Below, piece after piece: positions 11,624 through 21,963 of a stretch of DNA of 64,000 bases; position 1 is the stretch's first letter; every line of letters begins with the position of its first letter. Below the pieces are notes generated by a model. That model was not told the origin of the DNA, made no database searches, and saw nothing but the letters and a program-made list of their open reading frames with translations. Made by a program: the position numbers and the translations under genes. Source of the stretch: Verticillium longisporum (lineage: Eukaryota > Ascomycota > Sordariomycetes > Glomerellales > Plectosphaerellaceae); assembly GCA_019188255.1 (NCBI GenBank), contig JAETXT010000003.1, positions 1 through 64,000 of the forward strand, in the 5' to 3' direction.

Positions 11624-13859
11624 CTAGTCAATTGTCTTGCCGCCGCAGTCCGGGATCTTGATGCCCTTCTTGAGGTTTCGGTTGACGTCGAAAAGACCCC
11701 ACTTGCTCTCCCACTCCTTGCCGGGCGTGTCGAACCTGGCCTTCCACGGTTCGTCAAAGGCCGAGAACCAGAAGTACGTCGTATTGGCAATAGACGGACA
11801 GACCCAGTCGTCGAGCAGGTCGTTGATGCCTTCAATCGACGCCTCGGCGCCGTTGGTGCACGTCGTCGTCTGGTCGCCGCACCCGACGCCACCCTCGGAC
11901 GGCCAGCCAATCTCGGCCACAATGTTGAGCTTCTTGTTCGTCTTGAACACGGGGCCCACGCTCTGGGTCCAGAAGTTCCAGGACCAGCTTGCCGCGTCAG
12001 TCGCTTGCACACCGCCGAAGAGCGGGTGGATGTTGGCGAGCACGCCATCCGAGACGCTGGCGAGCTGCGCGTCCCAGTCACGGCCGAGATCTGACGTCAC
12101 GACGGGGAGCGAGAAGCCCTTGGTCGTCATGTTCTCGCGGACCTCGGTGAGCACATTGCCGAGTTCGGTCAGCGACATGTCCTCCCTGAAGAGAACCTCG
12201 TTGCCGACAATGACGCCCTCGAAAGGCTTGTCGCCGTAGGTGTCCATGATGTTCCAGAACTCGGCGAGCTGGCGCGCGTTGGTCGAGGCGTTCTTGTCGA
12301 GCCAGACGCCGAGCCAGAGGCGCATGGTGTTGTCAATCTCGAGCTGCTTGAATGAGTCCAGAACAAGTTCCGTCTGGTTGCAGTCATTGCCTGTAGCATG
12401 TCAGCCAGGAGTCCACGGTGGATCGAAGGCACGTGAGGAGAGAAGGATGGCTGCTCACCATAGAGTCGGATCGTGTTCGTGAGCTGCGAGAGAACAGCCA
12501 TGTCGCGCGTGACATTGTTGGCCGACGGAGGGTCGTGGAGGCACTCTGGGTACTGGACGCCAAGGGGTGTGTAGTCGAAGCCGCTGAAGACCTTGTGCAG
12601 GTTTGTCGAGTCTTGCAGGTCTTTAATCTCCTTCGAGTTCTTGTTCAGGAGGCCGTTTTCCTTCTTGTCATCGTCGGCGCTCTGGCCGCTGCCGGAGCTG
12701 CCACCGCTGCTTGACCCGCCGCCGCCCCGTCGCGGGAGAATGGCGCCAAGCGTGCCGCCGAGAATGGCACCAATAATGACAACAATGGCGACGATAATGA
12801 TGACTCATTTCCACTTCTTCTTGCCCTTGCCCTGCTCCTTCATCCAGTCGGACGACTTCTCGCCGTCATACGCAGCGCCGGCTCTGCCGCCGCCGCTGCC
12901 GAGAACGGGGCCGTAGCCTGAGCCGGAGGCAGAGCCGGCGCTTCGGGCAGCGAGACCGCCGCCGACGGCACCAGCCACGCCTCCTGCAGCGGCGGCGCCA
13001 CCAGCCACGCTGCTGCCGCGGTCGCTGTGCGACAGACTCAACATGGAGTTGCGCTGGGGGCGGGGGTATCCGAGGCCGTCGTCGCCGTCGTCGGCAATGT
13101 CGTGGGGATTCACGACGCCGAGGTTGTGGTGAGACGTCGAGTAGCCCTGATAGGGGTCGTCGCTGTACGGATCGTGGGCGCCGTAGCCCAGTGGGCTGCG
13201 GGAGGGGTGCCCTGGCCGGGGGCGACGGCGGCAGCGCCGAGGGGCGTCAGAGAGGAGTGGCTGTCGCGGTCGAGGGGCGCGGGACGCTGCTGCTGGTAGT
13301 AGCCGCCAGCAGGGGGTTCAGTTTGCGCGAGCGAAGGCTGTGGTGCAGAGGGGTAGACGTTGTTCATGGCGTCGACGCCCGACTGACGGGCGTTCTGGTC
13401 GGCGACGTTGTAGGCGATGCCAGCCATGCCGCCGGCGGCGGTACTGCCAAAGTTGTCGGCGCCCGGTGTTACACCCCAGTTGCCGTGGGTGCCGTGGGTG
13501 CCGTGGGCAGGCGGGTAGGGCGCGTGACGGTCGTAGGCGTTGGGATCGTGGTGATGCTGTTGCTGGTGGTGCTGGTCGTAGCTATCCTGGTCTTGGCCCT
13601 GGCTCTGTGTCTGTGTCTCTGCGTGATCGCGGTTGTACTGGCGCTCGGCACGGAGTTGCTCAAAGTTGGACTCGGGATGGGGCTGCTCGTAGTGATAGCC
13701 CTGGGGCGCATAGTGTTGCTGCTGCGACTGCTGGTATGGGTCCGAGTAAGGGCCGTTCATGTTGCGGGCCGGCGAGCGGGAGGGGGAGCGATGGTAGTTG
13801 TTGTCGAGGGGCTCCCTCTCGCCGTAGGATGGATCGTCGTAATTTTGGTAGCGACTCAT
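11624..13859 (-). pseudogene. btgC: GH17 membrane endo-1,3-beta-glucanase (BtgC-like), interrupted
   Basis: Cell-wall glucanase of the BtgC type: a long Gln/His/Tyr-rich cytoplasmic N-terminus from ATG 13859 (MSRYQNYDDPSYGERE), a lysine stop-transfer stretch, one membrane helix ([17 protein letters not shown]), a Gly/Ser linker, then an extracellular GH17 domain. Catalytic glutamates are in VGNEVLF (acid/base) and AEIGWPSEGG (nucleophile). An intron fits at 12391-12458 in [13 protein letters not shown]. Two lesions occur. One base is missing in the GGG run 13200-13202; with it the exons make 723 codons. A TGA stands in frame at 12805-12807 directly before the membrane helix, where relatives commonly have Trp (TGG). 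If both are real, no catalytic domain is made. The family assignment is firm; loss of function is inferred. Confidence 0.88.
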
Positions 13860-14311
13860 TGTTTCGGTTTCCGCCCAGGGTAGGGTGCAATGTTGCAGAG
13901 GAAGCGACAGAGGGATGTCCACAGCCGCACAGCCGTGAACAGACGGGCGGAAAGAAAGAGAGAGAGACGGGAGCCTCGACGGCAAGCGAGTGATGGTGTC
14001 GTTTGCGGGCCAGAAGAAGCAAGTCTGCGTCGCCAGTGAAGAGGATTCGCGGTCGAGGACTCGAAGAAGAAGTCGCAACAGTCGGGCGGCCTGGGTGGTG
14101 AGAGCTTCCAAAAACACTAGTCTGAACGAACGACCAGTCGAACGAGGAACAAGGCGGTGGACGAGAGACAAAGAGGTTGGAGGTCTCGGAGAGTTAGGCG
14201 GATAGTGCCAAGTTCGGGGCTATTTTGGGGAAGGGCAGGAGGAGAGAAGGGTAGAGGGTGACAGGGCGCGGGCTGTGTTCGTATTCCCGTTGGGGCTGGG
14301 CAGGTGCCGGC
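13860..14311. other. Upstream region of the GH17 gene
   Basis: About 450 bases before the GH17 start codon, GA-rich on the + strand (so CT-rich on the gene's strand), typical of a fungal promoter and 5' leader. No gene seen. Confidence 0.5.
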
Positions 14312-14454
14312 GGTGGTGTCGTTGGTGTGCGGTGGTGTCGTTGGTGTGCGGTGGTGTCGTTGGTGTGCGGTGGTGTCGTTGGTGTGCGGTGGTGTCGTTG
14401 GTGTGCGGTGGTGTCGTTGGTGTGCGGTGGTGTCGTTGGTGTGCGGTGGTGTGC
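14312..14454. repeat. 19-base minisatellite, seven units plus a partial
   Basis: Seven perfect head-to-tail copies of GGTGGTGTCGTTGGTGTGC (14312-14444), then a shortened unit. It lies about 450 bases upstream of the GH17 start codon. All frames on the + strand are open through it because 19 is not a multiple of three, giving spurious open frames. Confidence 0.97.
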
Positions 14455-16399
14455 GTAGTGGTGTGGTTTATTGCGATTCGTATTCGACCCCTCCCTCTCT
14501 GGGGGGATTGGACCAGGCTGGATCAGGTCTCACGAGCGTGCAGGCTCGAGAGTTGCGAGTTTGCGAATCAATGGGCGAGCGAGGTGCCAAGACGAGGATC
14601 GTTCAGTTCGTCAAGGGCTACTCGAAACAAAAACAGTCGTGATGTGGAAAGGGTGAGAAAGAGAATGGGCATTGGGGGGAGCGAGAGCCAAGGACAGCAG
14701 AGGCAAAGGCAGCAGTAGCAGAACAGGATTGCGGTCCTTGCGACAGAGGGTGAGTGAGTGAGTCGTCCCGTCTCCTGTTTCCAGGGCTCCCATGCTGGAA
14801 GGTGTGGTGTGGGTGGGCAACGCTAATCTGGCCCCAGTCTTTGGGCTGGGGGAGATGGGCGATGGGAGACGATGAGATGGAGGCCCGCCGTCGAGCATGT
14901 CGCGATGCTGGAGCACCAGGCTAAGCCGGAACAAGGCTGTGATTCCCTGGGCAGGGCTGCAGAAGGCGGTGCAGGGTTAGGGTTAGGGCAGATAAACAGA
15001 GTGACAGGGGACGGCCGAGGAAGCAGCCTTCCGTGGAGCTGTGGCAGGGGCTCCTGGGGCGAGACATGCGCGGCGTCGGCGGGGCCGCTAACAAGGGGCA
15101 CCTTGGGCAGTGGGCCAAAGACCACGGGCTAAGGACCAGTCGCAGTTGGCGGAACAACGCTCTGCGCCTCGCCGCTGCTCCCACGAATCGTCCTCACGAA
15201 ACCCCCTCGTCTGGCCTTTTGCCGTCTCCTGTTACATCTTGATGACCGGAATTCTGCAACGACCACTCTGTCGCGACATGGTGGCATGTCCTCACAAACC
15301 AAGTGATCTTCCATCTGGTATTTGGAAGATTCCCACACTTCATTCGATTCCCAGACTCCATTCGCTACATCCATCAACTTTGAGCAAACTATCTTCTTCA
15401 CCTCGTATTCTTCTTCTGTCTCGTCTGAGCCCACCGAGTCGGCTTCTTCTTCCCCTTAGGCCATGATCAAGATAGCGACACGGCACCAGGCACCAGCGTT
15501 CACAGCGAGCACGAGCCCCCAACCTGCCCACTGCACGTGAACAGACAGGGGGGGGCCACTGTATCTACAGTAGAGGTCCGTGTTCGCCCATCCATGCGAG
15601 CATCACCAGCCCATCCGCCCGCCAACGAAAAGTCCCCTCCTCTCCACCGTGGACCTGTATTTCATCTCAACCTGCCAGTGACATCATGTACATACCATTA
15701 CACACACGTTGACCGCCGGAATGCGCTCATCTCCTATGACACTGAGGCCCCCACGATGCGAGATGCGATCCAGCACATGGCCCTCGAAACGCCAAGTGGT
15801 AACAAGGGCGTTGCTTGTGTTGCCAAGCCAACTCGATCTGTGTGACCTTGAAACTCACACGACGGCCTTGCGATGTGACGGTCGACACATTGTCAATGTT
15901 CAGTCGTCGTGGATGTGTGATGCCACAATGGGACTGGTGACGCTGCTGCGTGCCAATCTGGCGGGCGGTTTCTCCGGCCAGCCGTTACAGGCTTTCCACG
16001 TGGTTCTGATCTGGTGTTCTTGGGGTTTTTTTGTTGTGGTTTTCCTCTGGCACGTCCAATCCTGGCGAGACATACTTTGTCCATCAGCCCAACGTCGCAT
16101 CTGGCGAGGACCGATTGCCGCCAGATGCTGCCCCGGATCGTTGCGCTATCGCTAATCATCAGAAGCAGCACCCATGGGACGATGTCACCCTTGTGAGAAA
16201 CCATCAGAGTATGGGCAAAAGCCTACCATTGGCTGCCCGCAACATAAGAGATGAAAAAAATTGGTATGGAGAGGCGCAGCCCACCCCTGAGAACGCCAAG
16301 GTGCAGGTGCTCCCACGAGCACCACGAGCACGTAGACAATATTGTACACACAGCCAAGGCCGTCTTGCCTTGGCCAAACAGACCCGTGACCAAAGCCTT
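14455..16399. other. Intergenic, about 1.9 kb, no gene seen
   Basis: Between the upstream region of the GH17 gene and the 3' end of the Zn2Cys6 gene. It holds an interstitial telomere-like word at 14974-14988. Open frames are short and overlap on both strands without motifs. Confidence 0.55.
14974..14988. repeat. Interstitial telomere-like repeat GGGTTAGGGTTAGGG
   Basis: Two TTAGGG units with a preceding GGG, in the orientation opposite to the terminal CCCTAA array. Either a short telobox-type regulatory word or a relic of end repair. Confidence 0.7.
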
Positions 16400-18243
16400 C
16401 TAGTCGCGCCCAGGGATCGGTATGAGGTTCGACAACATGAACCGCTTCTTGCCCGTCATGGGCTGCCTCGTCCAGACGGCCTCGGCCGTGCCGGGATCAA
16501 TCTCGCCGGCCTCCTCGATGAGCTCCCAGCCGCCGCGCGCCTCGTCCCAGGCCATGTGCCGCATGAGGATGCGGTTGCCGGCGTCCTCCAGGAGGAACTC
16601 GCGCCGCCACAGTCGCACCCACTGCTCCTGGGGCGTGCCGTGCTCGGCGTTCATCTTCTCAATCATGCGGTTCCGCTGCGCCACGGCGACAAAGATGCGC
16701 GTGTCCCAGAGCCCCTCGCGCCGCGGGTAGCGCTCCATGATGCGGATGGCGTCCTCGCGCACGAGCGGGTCGCGGCAGTAGAGCGCCACGAGCGACAGCT
16801 GCCACGTGATGCCGCCGTCGAGCGACACGCGATGCGCCGGCGTCGTGAACCCGAGGTGCAGCGTCCGCAGGCTCGTCTCGAGCAGCGAGTTCATCTCGCG
16901 GCACACGGGCGTCAGCGCCTCCGCCGTGCGGTGGTCGCCGAGCCGCGGCAGCTTCGACATGAAGTGCACAATGAGGAACATGAGCCGCAGGTGCAGCGCG
17001 CGAAGGTAGCTGTCCCGGTCGGCCGTGCCCGCGAGCATGAGCCGGCGGTAGAGCGGCTGGAAGGCGCCGTCCCAAATGGTCGTGACGCGGAACACCTCGG
17101 CGCAGACGCGGCCCAGCTGGGGGTGCGTCAGCAGGTCGACGATGATGCGGTCGACCTCGTCGTCGTCTTCGGACTGCAGGAGGCCCGAGTCGTAGACGAG
17201 CTGCATTGTTTCCGGCGCCTTGAGGGCGCCGTGCCTCTGGGTCGCGACCCAGTACTCTTCGGCCTCGGCCACGTCGCGAAACTCGACCGGGCACGTCTCG
17301 ATTTCGGCTGTGCTTTTCGGCAAGTGCAGCAGGAGCAGGGTGAAAGCCTCAAACGTCTGGCCGTTCTCCTCGAGCCCCTTGTTGAGTGCCGGAAGCGAAA
17401 GCCCGCTCCCGATACGCCCATCGAGAACGCTGCGAGCCTGGTGGGCGAGGTTGGCGAACGTGTCGACGAGGTCGGCGAGGAAGGCTTTCGGGTTTGGTGC
17501 GAGGTGTGACATGTCGCCGTAGTCGCCACTGGCCGTGGCGAACAGCACGGCCAAGCCATGATTGATGTGTTGCAGGGCGGACTGGCGGTCGCCCCTGATG
17601 ATCTCGAAACAGATGAAGAGCACCGAGAGGAAGAGCGTGTCCTGGAGAATCGTCCCCGGCGAGGCCTGCCCCTGCAGACGCAGGGCACGGCAGTAGCTGG
17701 CCACGGCGTGCTGGTAATGCGGACTCAACGTCGTCAGAGCCTGCGTCGGACTCATGGGCTCCATCTGATGGGACATGGCGAGGGCCCCGATGGCGATGCC
17801 GGCGTGTCGAAGGGTACTGTTATTGCGCGCCAGCTGCGGCATCGTGGTCCTCCACAGCTTGGCCCCTGCCGCGGTGCCTCCGCCGATGGAGACGCGCATG
17901 AGGCTGACAAACTCGTCAAAATACATGGCGTTGAGATCCGTCTCAAAGTCCATGGTGTGGACGTTGGGCTCAAGTAGTCTCCTCGGAGAGAGTTGCATGA
18001 GCTGGTTTACGGGTTTGCTCACGGCCGATTCTGGTATTGGGGCTGTCGTCTCCGGCTTGGACCTTTTCTTTCTCGGTTTGATCACATAGCCCTCGCAGTA
18101 GCCGCGTGATTTGAGGCAGTTCATACAGTACGGCTTGGTCTCGTCGCATTTGACATGGCGCTTCTTGCAGGTGACGCAACCCGTGCGGACCTTGGCCGTG
18201 CTCGTACGGCTAAGGCGTTGACGTTCAGTGACAGAGGCAGCAT
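16400..18243 (-). CDS. Zn2Cys6 fungal transcription factor, 5' end unresolved
   Basis: DNA-binding regulator. The N-terminal cluster is complete, with spacing C-x2-C-x6-C-x6-C-x2-C-x6-C starting at codon 18178 (GCVTCKKRHVKCDETKPYC), followed by a basic linker PRKKRSKP. About 500 residues of the helical fungal-specific regulatory domain type follow without interruption. The frame containing the cluster is open upstream only to a stop at 18320-18322 and has no ATG before the first Cys. The nearest upstream ATG, 18243, is one frame off; a single missing base between 18243 and 18178 would join it, giving 614 residues. A small 5' exon is the alternative. It converges with no neighbour whose pathway is obvious; the target is unknown. 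Confidence 0.85.
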
Positions 18244-19200
18244 CTTGGCTGCCGTGGTTGCTTGGTGATACTATCGGGGAGCTTGAGCTTGAACGAGAAG
18301 GAAAAGACGAAAATGTCAGTCAGTGGATTCGGCAGGATCATTTGGAGGGCTGTAATTCACTCAGAGTCATTGCCTGCCCCGGCCTTTGGTCTGCGTGGGA
18401 GGGATTCCATGAGCGGCAGTGGATGTGAGCATTAGATAGCCATGGTAGGGCCAGATGCTCGAACAAAGAAAAGACAGGGAGACAGGTGGTCAATTGACAG
18501 TAGAGAATTGATCACGACAATGGATCACAGTCCGCTGGCGCTGTTCCCAGATGGAGGTGAAGGTGCCTGATGATATGTTCGAAAAGGCATCGTCAAGATG
18601 AGGAAGGCAGCTTGATTCCGCGTCAGATTCGTCTCGCCAATCACCAAAGGGGAAATCGTGCATGAGGCAGCCGTCAGCACGATCAGGCAGACAAATGCCG
18701 TGTTGGTCCGAGTTTAACTGGCGGCCTATTCCGGACGGCGGTGGGTGGTGTGTGGTTGATCCTGATTCCTGTGTAGTGTGTTCCTTGGGTGTCAGTACGA
18801 CCACCCTCCACCCCCCGCGTCAGCCCTGGTCAATGTTGCCGAGCCGGATACTTCTGGGATTGCATGTCTTGTGCTGACATGTACGTATCGGTGCCTTATG
18901 ATACAAACGGGCTATCTCCGATGAGTCATTTCACGTGACACCACTAGTGCCATCACAGCCCCTCTTTTCCCGTCTCGGATGCCCCGAATGCGAGTGATCG
19001 CGCGATGGCGCTGTGCCGCTTCCCAGTCCCATTTATGCTGACAAGCCCCGACGTCAAGGTCCTCGAAACATCCTCCCCTTCTCTCATCAACCCCCCCCTC
19101 CTCATCTCATCCGTACCATCGCGTACGCAAAGCGTTTTCGACACCGTTCGAATTGAACCGCCTCCCGGCCTCATAGAGAGGCCGCCCGCACTCTGCAACA
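18244..19200. other. Divergent intergenic region between the two regulator genes
   Basis: About 0.95 kb separating the minus-strand Zn2Cys6 gene from the plus-strand bZIP gene. It should contain both promoters. No gene seen. Confidence 0.55.
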
Positions 19201-20059
19201 ATGGCCGCTACCGGATGCTCAGCAGCAGCTGCGGTTCGCCAGACCGTCTTCTTCTACCAGCCCTCGCAGCTCGAGGTTCGCTTCGACCCCGAGTGATGCC
19301 CTTGACTGGCCCGCGGAGATCATAAGCCTCGATGACATCGCAGCCATCGGTCTCCCGGGTCCTCAGGGGTGGCAGGGCCTGGACCCCTTTGCCGCCTGTG
19401 CCCTACCAGATGCCAACGCCGGCGCCGCGCTCTCCTCTGTCGATGGGTCCCCGACCTGGGACTTTTTGACTTGGGATCCCGCGACGGCGGCGACCAGTAT
19501 TGGTACGGACGCCACATTGCCGGACCTGGAGATCGGAGCTGGTAAGAGTCCCACCTCGTTTTTTTCCACGGATGCGGTACATAATACTGGTTGAATCCTG
19601 ATGCTGACGGTGGCATCAGATTTCCTCAACTTTCCTGATTACACACCTCCCCCGCCCCCATCTATGCCCAACATCTCTCCGTCCATTTCCTCTCTCCCCT
19701 CCCACGACATCCCCTCGGCCTCCAACAGCCCACCCTTTCACCCGCAGGCCACCCGTTCGACGTCGCACTCGCCCCTCAACACGACGCCGAGCTCCATCAG
19801 CGGCGCCCCCGCGCTGCTGTCTCACCGTCAGGACCGCGAGTCGACCGAGGTGGCGCAGCGCCGCCAGCGCAACACCATCGCGGCGCGCAAGTACCGCCAG
19901 AAAAAGGTGGATCGGATCGAGGAGCTTGAGAAGGCGCTCGAGGAGACCATCAGGGAGCGTGACGAGCTGCGGCTGCGGCTCGCGCGTCAGGAGGCCGAGA
20001 CGAAAGCGCTGAAGAGCGTCATGCGCATGGGCAAGGAGTCGGAGTCAAAGGAGGACTAA
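19201..20059 (+). CDS. bZIP transcription factor, 5' end unresolved
   Basis: The C-terminus holds a bZIP: basic region with the N-x7-R signature (RRQRNTIAARKYRQKK) and a leucine zipper with heptads from IEELEKALEETI. Before it is a Ser/Pro-rich region beginning DFLNFPDYTPPPPPS. The intron 19542-19619 joins it to an acidic, Trp-containing activation-like segment (SLDDIAAIGLPG...TWDFLTW). The frame of that first exon has no ATG after its upstream stop at 19154-19156. The ATG at 19201 (MAATG) is one frame off; one extra base between it and the QQQLRF stretch would give 780 bases, 259 residues. An upstream exon is the alternative. The role may be nutrient or stress response; the sequence alone does not say. 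Confidence 0.85.
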
Positions 20060-20984
20060 ATGTGTGTGTGAGAGAAGGATCGTTAGAGATGAATTGATGT
20101 TCCTCTTTTCACTTTCTTGCATAACTCCCCCCTCTCCCGTGATCTTACAGGTTTTTGCTCAGACGATGTCGGCTTGCGTGTGTCTTCAGGGACTGGGTGC
20201 ATGGGTGTGCGCCCAGTAGAGGTTTGAAAGTTCACATTCAGTCGCAAATGGTCATCATGGCAGGGGTCGGTGGGGGATGGAAGATATTTCGGGGGGGTTT
20301 GTCATACCTCAAGCTGAGCTTGTGCTCATGTCGTGGCTCGCTGTGTTACGAGCCCGCTCACTGTTGCCATCATCGTATGGTGCGGTTGCCGTGATGCCTC
20401 GCAGGATGAAACTATGAATTCGATCTCTACAGCATGGCCAATAACTCGCTCGCCACCTCGCCTATTTGTTCTCGCCGTTTGAGGGTTTTCATCACACAGG
20501 ACATTGTTGTGTACAACATCAATCATACCAGCTCATGGGGTATCACTGTGTACAACATGAATCAAATCTGATCATGGACCATCATCACCATACGACCGCA
20601 TTTCCCGCCGCACCGTCCATTCGAGATGCTTCGGATGCCCCGGGACTTTCAAGACCAGCCCCTCCGATAACATCATTCTGAACCCTCGGCCATTCATACT
20701 TACTTCCACGTGGCTGCCATGATGCATCTCGCAAGGCTGCTGTGTAGTCGCGCCGTACAAAATGATCAAACATGAGTCATCGGCCATCATGAAAGGTAGC
20801 CAAGACAAGAAAATACTGCATCCTCCGAGCAGTCCAGGAACTATTATCATCTGCGTTGCTTGGAAATGGTAACATCCCCCCTTTCCAGTACACTCACTCT
20901 CCAAGTCGGAACCGCTTCAGCCACAGAGGGAACATCCAGGCGTGGCTGATCATGTGGCTGACCACCAGGCACGTGCTCAACTAC
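20060..20984. other. Intergenic with a short imperfect tandem repeat
   Basis: About 0.9 kb downstream of the bZIP gene and up to the edge of the AT-rich block. Near 20510-20590 a unit starting TGTGTACAACAT is repeated once with about 39-base spacing. No gene seen. Confidence 0.5.
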
Positions 20985-21963
20985 CTTACTAGGACAATTA
21001 TAGAGGAAGGTATAGTTATTAAGCTAATAGTAGTAGCGCAATTGCGAGTAGCTATTGCAAAGTTAAATAGGTTAACTTAAAAAGCAGCTATTATATATTA
21101 ATAGGTAGCGTTATAGCTATTACTTATAATCATAGCTAATATAGTAGATTAATAATAAGGCGCTCCTTTCCTATATCCTATTAGCTTATTAATTATTACG
21201 ATTTTCCTTTTAATATATATATATTTATAATATTAACTATTTACCGAGCTTACTAAGTCCTCTAATTCCCCCTCTATTCTACTCGATAATACCTATAATG
21301 CCGATATACCGATATACTAATACTACCCGAACCTACTATATCTAATAAACTCTAGTATATATAATAGACTATTAATACTATCTTAAAAACATTAATAGAA
21401 GTTATTTTAATAGGAAGGTTTAATTAGACTTATAGCTATTATAGTAATAATAGTCTATTAGTTCTATTTAGTAATATATCTAATAATTAATATTATATTT
21501 TAATAGATTAAATATATTAATTATAATATTACTAGAGAACTTAATAATATATTATATTAATATAATAATTATAATAGATATTTACTTTATCTTACTTTTA
21601 TTATCGAAGGCCTATTATAATAATAATAATAGGAATAGATTATAGCTTATAGCTATTCGATCTATTAGTCGACCTAGATAGTTACTTTATTATTAATATA
21701 GATAATATATAGCTAAGTAAATATAATAGAATTAATTATAATTAGGATAGGTTTATATAAATGCTCTATAAGATATAGTCTAAGTATATTATCCTTATTA
21801 GCTAGGATATTAATAAATATAATTATAATAAAGATATAATATTAATCGTCGAATAGGGCTATATAGATAAAGATCGAATTAATCTAATTTATTAAATTAT
21901 ATTTACTATATCTAATATAATTACTTTAAGTAAATATAAAGCGCAAGAAGTTATTATTATAAT

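Noticed and set aside
13191..13883. 230-codon hydrophobic + strand frame
   Set aside because: Antisense to the Gln/His-rich N-terminus of the GH17 gene; the Val/Leu richness is the complement of CAG/CAC codons.
14258..14718. Val/Cys/Trp-rich repeat proteins on the + strand
   Set aside because: All frames of a 19-base minisatellite are open. The apparent repeats are the minisatellite read in rotation.
16031..17509. 492-codon open frame on the + strand
   Set aside because: It is fully antisense to the Zn2Cys6 gene, whose GC-rich third positions keep the opposite strand open. Its translation has no domain.
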